A DNA stretch of 6,812 bases from Savagea sp. (GTDB lineage: Bacteria > Bacillota > Bacilli > Bacillales_A > Planococcaceae): the NCBI GenBank assembly GCA_030152585.1, contig JASLJC010000034.1, positions 1 to 6,812 of the forward strand, given 5' to 3'. Below the pieces are notes generated by a model that saw only the letters and a list, made by a program, of their open reading frames with translations, did not search any database and was not told where the DNA came from. A program made the position numbers and the translations under genes. This document shows positions 5,643-6,812 of this stretch, in pieces; the stretch's first letter is position 1, and the number at the start of each line of letters is the position of its first letter.

Positions 5643-6374
5643 TTATTTTGTCTCTTCTTTCGCTTCTTCTATAATATGAATATGCGCTTCTTCTTGAACC
5701 GGTTCATTCACTTCACGCATAGACATAATGATTTTGTAATCGCCTTTATTTTTAAATTCGTAAGGAGCAACATAACGACCCGGTGCTTCTTCTTTTGCCA
5801 TTACTTCACGTTCTACGACGAGTTCATCTTGGTAAATTTCAAAATATACTTTTTTACCTTCGACAAGTTCGCCTTCTTTCGTTTTTAAATCGGTTGCAAG
5901 TAATGTCGGCTGTAAACGAACGCCTTCTTCTGGAATCGCTGGTTCAAACATAAGTGCGCCATCTGTTTCACCGACGACAAAGTTCGTTTCAGCTGTTAAT
6001 GCAACATCGCCAATTTGAACGTCTGCTTTAACATAAAAGACGCCTTCGTGGTCAATGACATATTGTGCTTCGTACTGTCCTTTTTCTTTCTCTTTCCCTT
6101 TTATTGTCTCTTCGATATTTTCGTTACTTTCCGTAATCGTAAACGTTACATCGTCAATTTCTTCAACAGCTTTTCCATCTTTTTTCACATTAACATCAAA
6201 TGTAATTTCGTCTTTCACGTCTGCTGTACTCGGAGCGACGATGACTGCTTCATAATCTTCTGCTTGGTCCGAACCTGATACAGTCTCTCCTCCATTTGTC
6301 GTATTGTCGTTTCCACAAGCAACTAGTACAATGGACATGATAAGTGCGGTGAAAAGAAAGATATACTTTTTCAT
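5643..6374 (-). CDS. Lipoprotein with two tandem YtkA-like (FixH-type) domains
   Basis: The protein of 243 residues has a lipoprotein signal: MKK, a hydrophobic helix, and the lipobox LVAC with Cys20 as lipidation site, followed by a flexible GNDNTTNGG linker. It should be anchored on the outer face of the cytoplasmic membrane. The rest holds two similar Ig-like beta units. In unit 1 (about 42-135), VTFTI...GQYEAQYVIDHEGVFYVKADV can be aligned with VYFEI...GRYVAPYEFKNKGDYKIIMSM in unit 2 (about 142-236). The pattern (VxFxI, GxYxAxY, GxYxI) matches YtkA-like/FixH-type domains, whose role is not settled. The protein is acidic, with a Glu/Lys-rich tail. The ribosome binding site AAAAAGGGG (6392-6384, minus strand) lies 9 bases before the ATG. 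The gene is divergent from a response regulator gene 145 bases away, which may regulate it; that is only a contextual guess. Confidence 0.82.
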   Translation of the reverse strand: MKKYIFLFTALIMSIVLVACGNDNTTNGGETVSGSDQAEDYEAVIVAPSTADVKDEITFDVNVKKDGKAVEEIDDVTFTITESNENIEETIKGKEKEKGQYEAQYVIDHEGVFYVKADVQIGDVALTAETNFVVGETDGALMFEPAIPEEGVRLQPTLLATDLKTKEGELVEGKKVYFEIYQDELVVEREVMAKEEAPGRYVAPYEFKNKGDYKIIMSMREVNEPVQEEAHIHIIEEAKEETK

Positions 6375-6406
6375 AATATAAAACCCCTTTTTATTTTTTG
6401 GCTAAC

Positions 6407-6458
6407 CATCGAAACAAAAGCGTAAATTATGTGAAGAACGAAAATAATTCATCGAAAC
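6407..6458. repeat. 9-base direct repeat in the divergent intergenic region
   Basis: CATCGAAAC occurs at 6407-6415 and again at 6450-6458, 43 bases apart (about four helical turns), between the lipoprotein and response regulator genes. Tandem sites on one face of the helix are a common arrangement for OmpR-type regulators. A chance repeat of this length in AT-rich DNA is also possible. Confidence 0.35.
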
Positions 6459-6469
6459 TTCTTATCCTT

Positions 6470-6498
6470 TTGTAAAAATTACAATAAACGTATTAAAT
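6470..6498 (+). promoter_or_regulatory. Possible promoter of the response regulator gene
   Basis: TTGTAA (6470-6475) and TTAAAT (6493-6498) are 17 bases apart. Each box matches the SigA consensus at four of six positions. The -10 lies 21 bases before the ATG. Confidence 0.4.
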
Positions 6499-6519
6499 TG
6501 ATTGAGGTGGGTACTTACA

Positions 6520-6812
6520 ATGAGCAGATATACTGTAATGATTATTGATGACGAACAACAGATGCGAAAATTAATTCGCACGTTTTTAGAAAAAGAAGGT
6601 TATACGATCGTCGAAGCGACAGATGGCGCTCACGCCTTATCGTTAATCGAGAAATTTTCTCCACATTTGTTAATTGTCGATGTGATGATGCCTTATATGG
6701 ATGGTTTCACCTTTGCTAGTGAAATTAAACATATTTCGGACATTCCGATAATTTTCCTATCCGCAAAAGGGGAAGAATGGGATAAAATTAAAGGATTAAA
6801 AATAGGCGGCGA
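6520..6812 (+). CDS. Two-component response regulator, 5' part (receiver domain)
   Basis: ATG 6520 follows GAGGTGG (6504-6510) at 9 bases. The 97 residues visible form most of a receiver domain: the acidic pair Asp10-Asp11 (IIDDEQ), the phosphoacceptor Asp54 in LLIVDVMMPYMDGF, Ser81 and Lys83 in FLSAKG, then KIKGLKIGG, where the window ends. All active-site residues are present, so it should be phosphorylated by a partner histidine kinase. The style of the domain (DVMMPYMDGF, LSAKGEEWDKIKGLKIGG) is that of OmpR/PhoB-type regulators, but the DNA-binding part lies outside the window, so the subfamily is inferred. A kinase gene is to be expected downstream. The gene is divergent from the YtkA-like lipoprotein gene. 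Confidence 0.93.
   Translation, partial: MSRYTVMIIDDEQQMRKLIRTFLEKEGYTIVEATDGAHALSLIEKFSPHLLIVDVMMPYMDGFTFASEIKHISDIPIIFLSAKGEEWDKIKGLKIGG

Noticed and set aside
6426..6454. Minus-strand promoter for the lipoprotein gene with CATAAT (6431-6426)
   Set aside because: No acceptable -35 box is found at 16-18 bases, so I do not list it as a feature.

Overview
The window looks like chromosomal DNA from a Gram-positive member of the Bacillales (Bacillaceae or a close relative). It is moderately AT-rich, has strong AGGAGG-type ribosome binding sites and SigA-like promoters, and carries an M-box leader. The gene families are typical of Bacillus: YdbT-like bPH2 protein, MgtE, MgtC/SapB, PepF, DUF4870, a YtkA-like lipoprotein and a response regulator. 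I cannot name the species from the sequence alone. I see no insertion sequence, CRISPR array, tRNA or rRNA.

Left part (1-3235, + strand). The 3' end of a YdbT-like membrane protein gene is followed, two bases after its stop codon, by a promoter with an extended -10. This drives an M-box Mg2+ riboswitch (about 674-836) and an intrinsic terminator (905-945). Seven bases in the 3' part of the aptamer closing stem can pair with the terminator's 5' arm, which gives the antiterminator of the switch. Behind the terminator lies a 26-codon small ORF with a perfect ribosome binding site and an internal hairpin. Its stop codon overlaps the ribosome binding site of mgtE. Then come mgtE (a short form without the usual N-terminal domain), an mgtC/sapB gene and a gene for an unknown, very basic 117-residue protein. 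A long palindromic terminator closes this unit. The layout says that the cell reads Mg2+ through the M-box and, when it is low, makes a Mg2+ channel, an MgtC-type stress protein and the unknown protein together.

Middle part (3203-5590). The gene for oligoendopeptidase F (pepF) runs on the minus strand and shares the terminator with the Mg2+ operon. It is divergent from a small DUF4870 membrane protein gene. The two promoter regions lie within about 80 bases of each other.

Right part (5546-6812). A minus-strand lipoprotein gene with two tandem YtkA-like domains converges on the DUF4870 gene and shares a terminator with it. It is divergent from the 5' part of a response regulator gene, which runs off the window.

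The most interesting stretch is 958-1068. A second, translation-level control by a leader peptide may be stacked on the M-box there, and it precedes an unusual MgtE.
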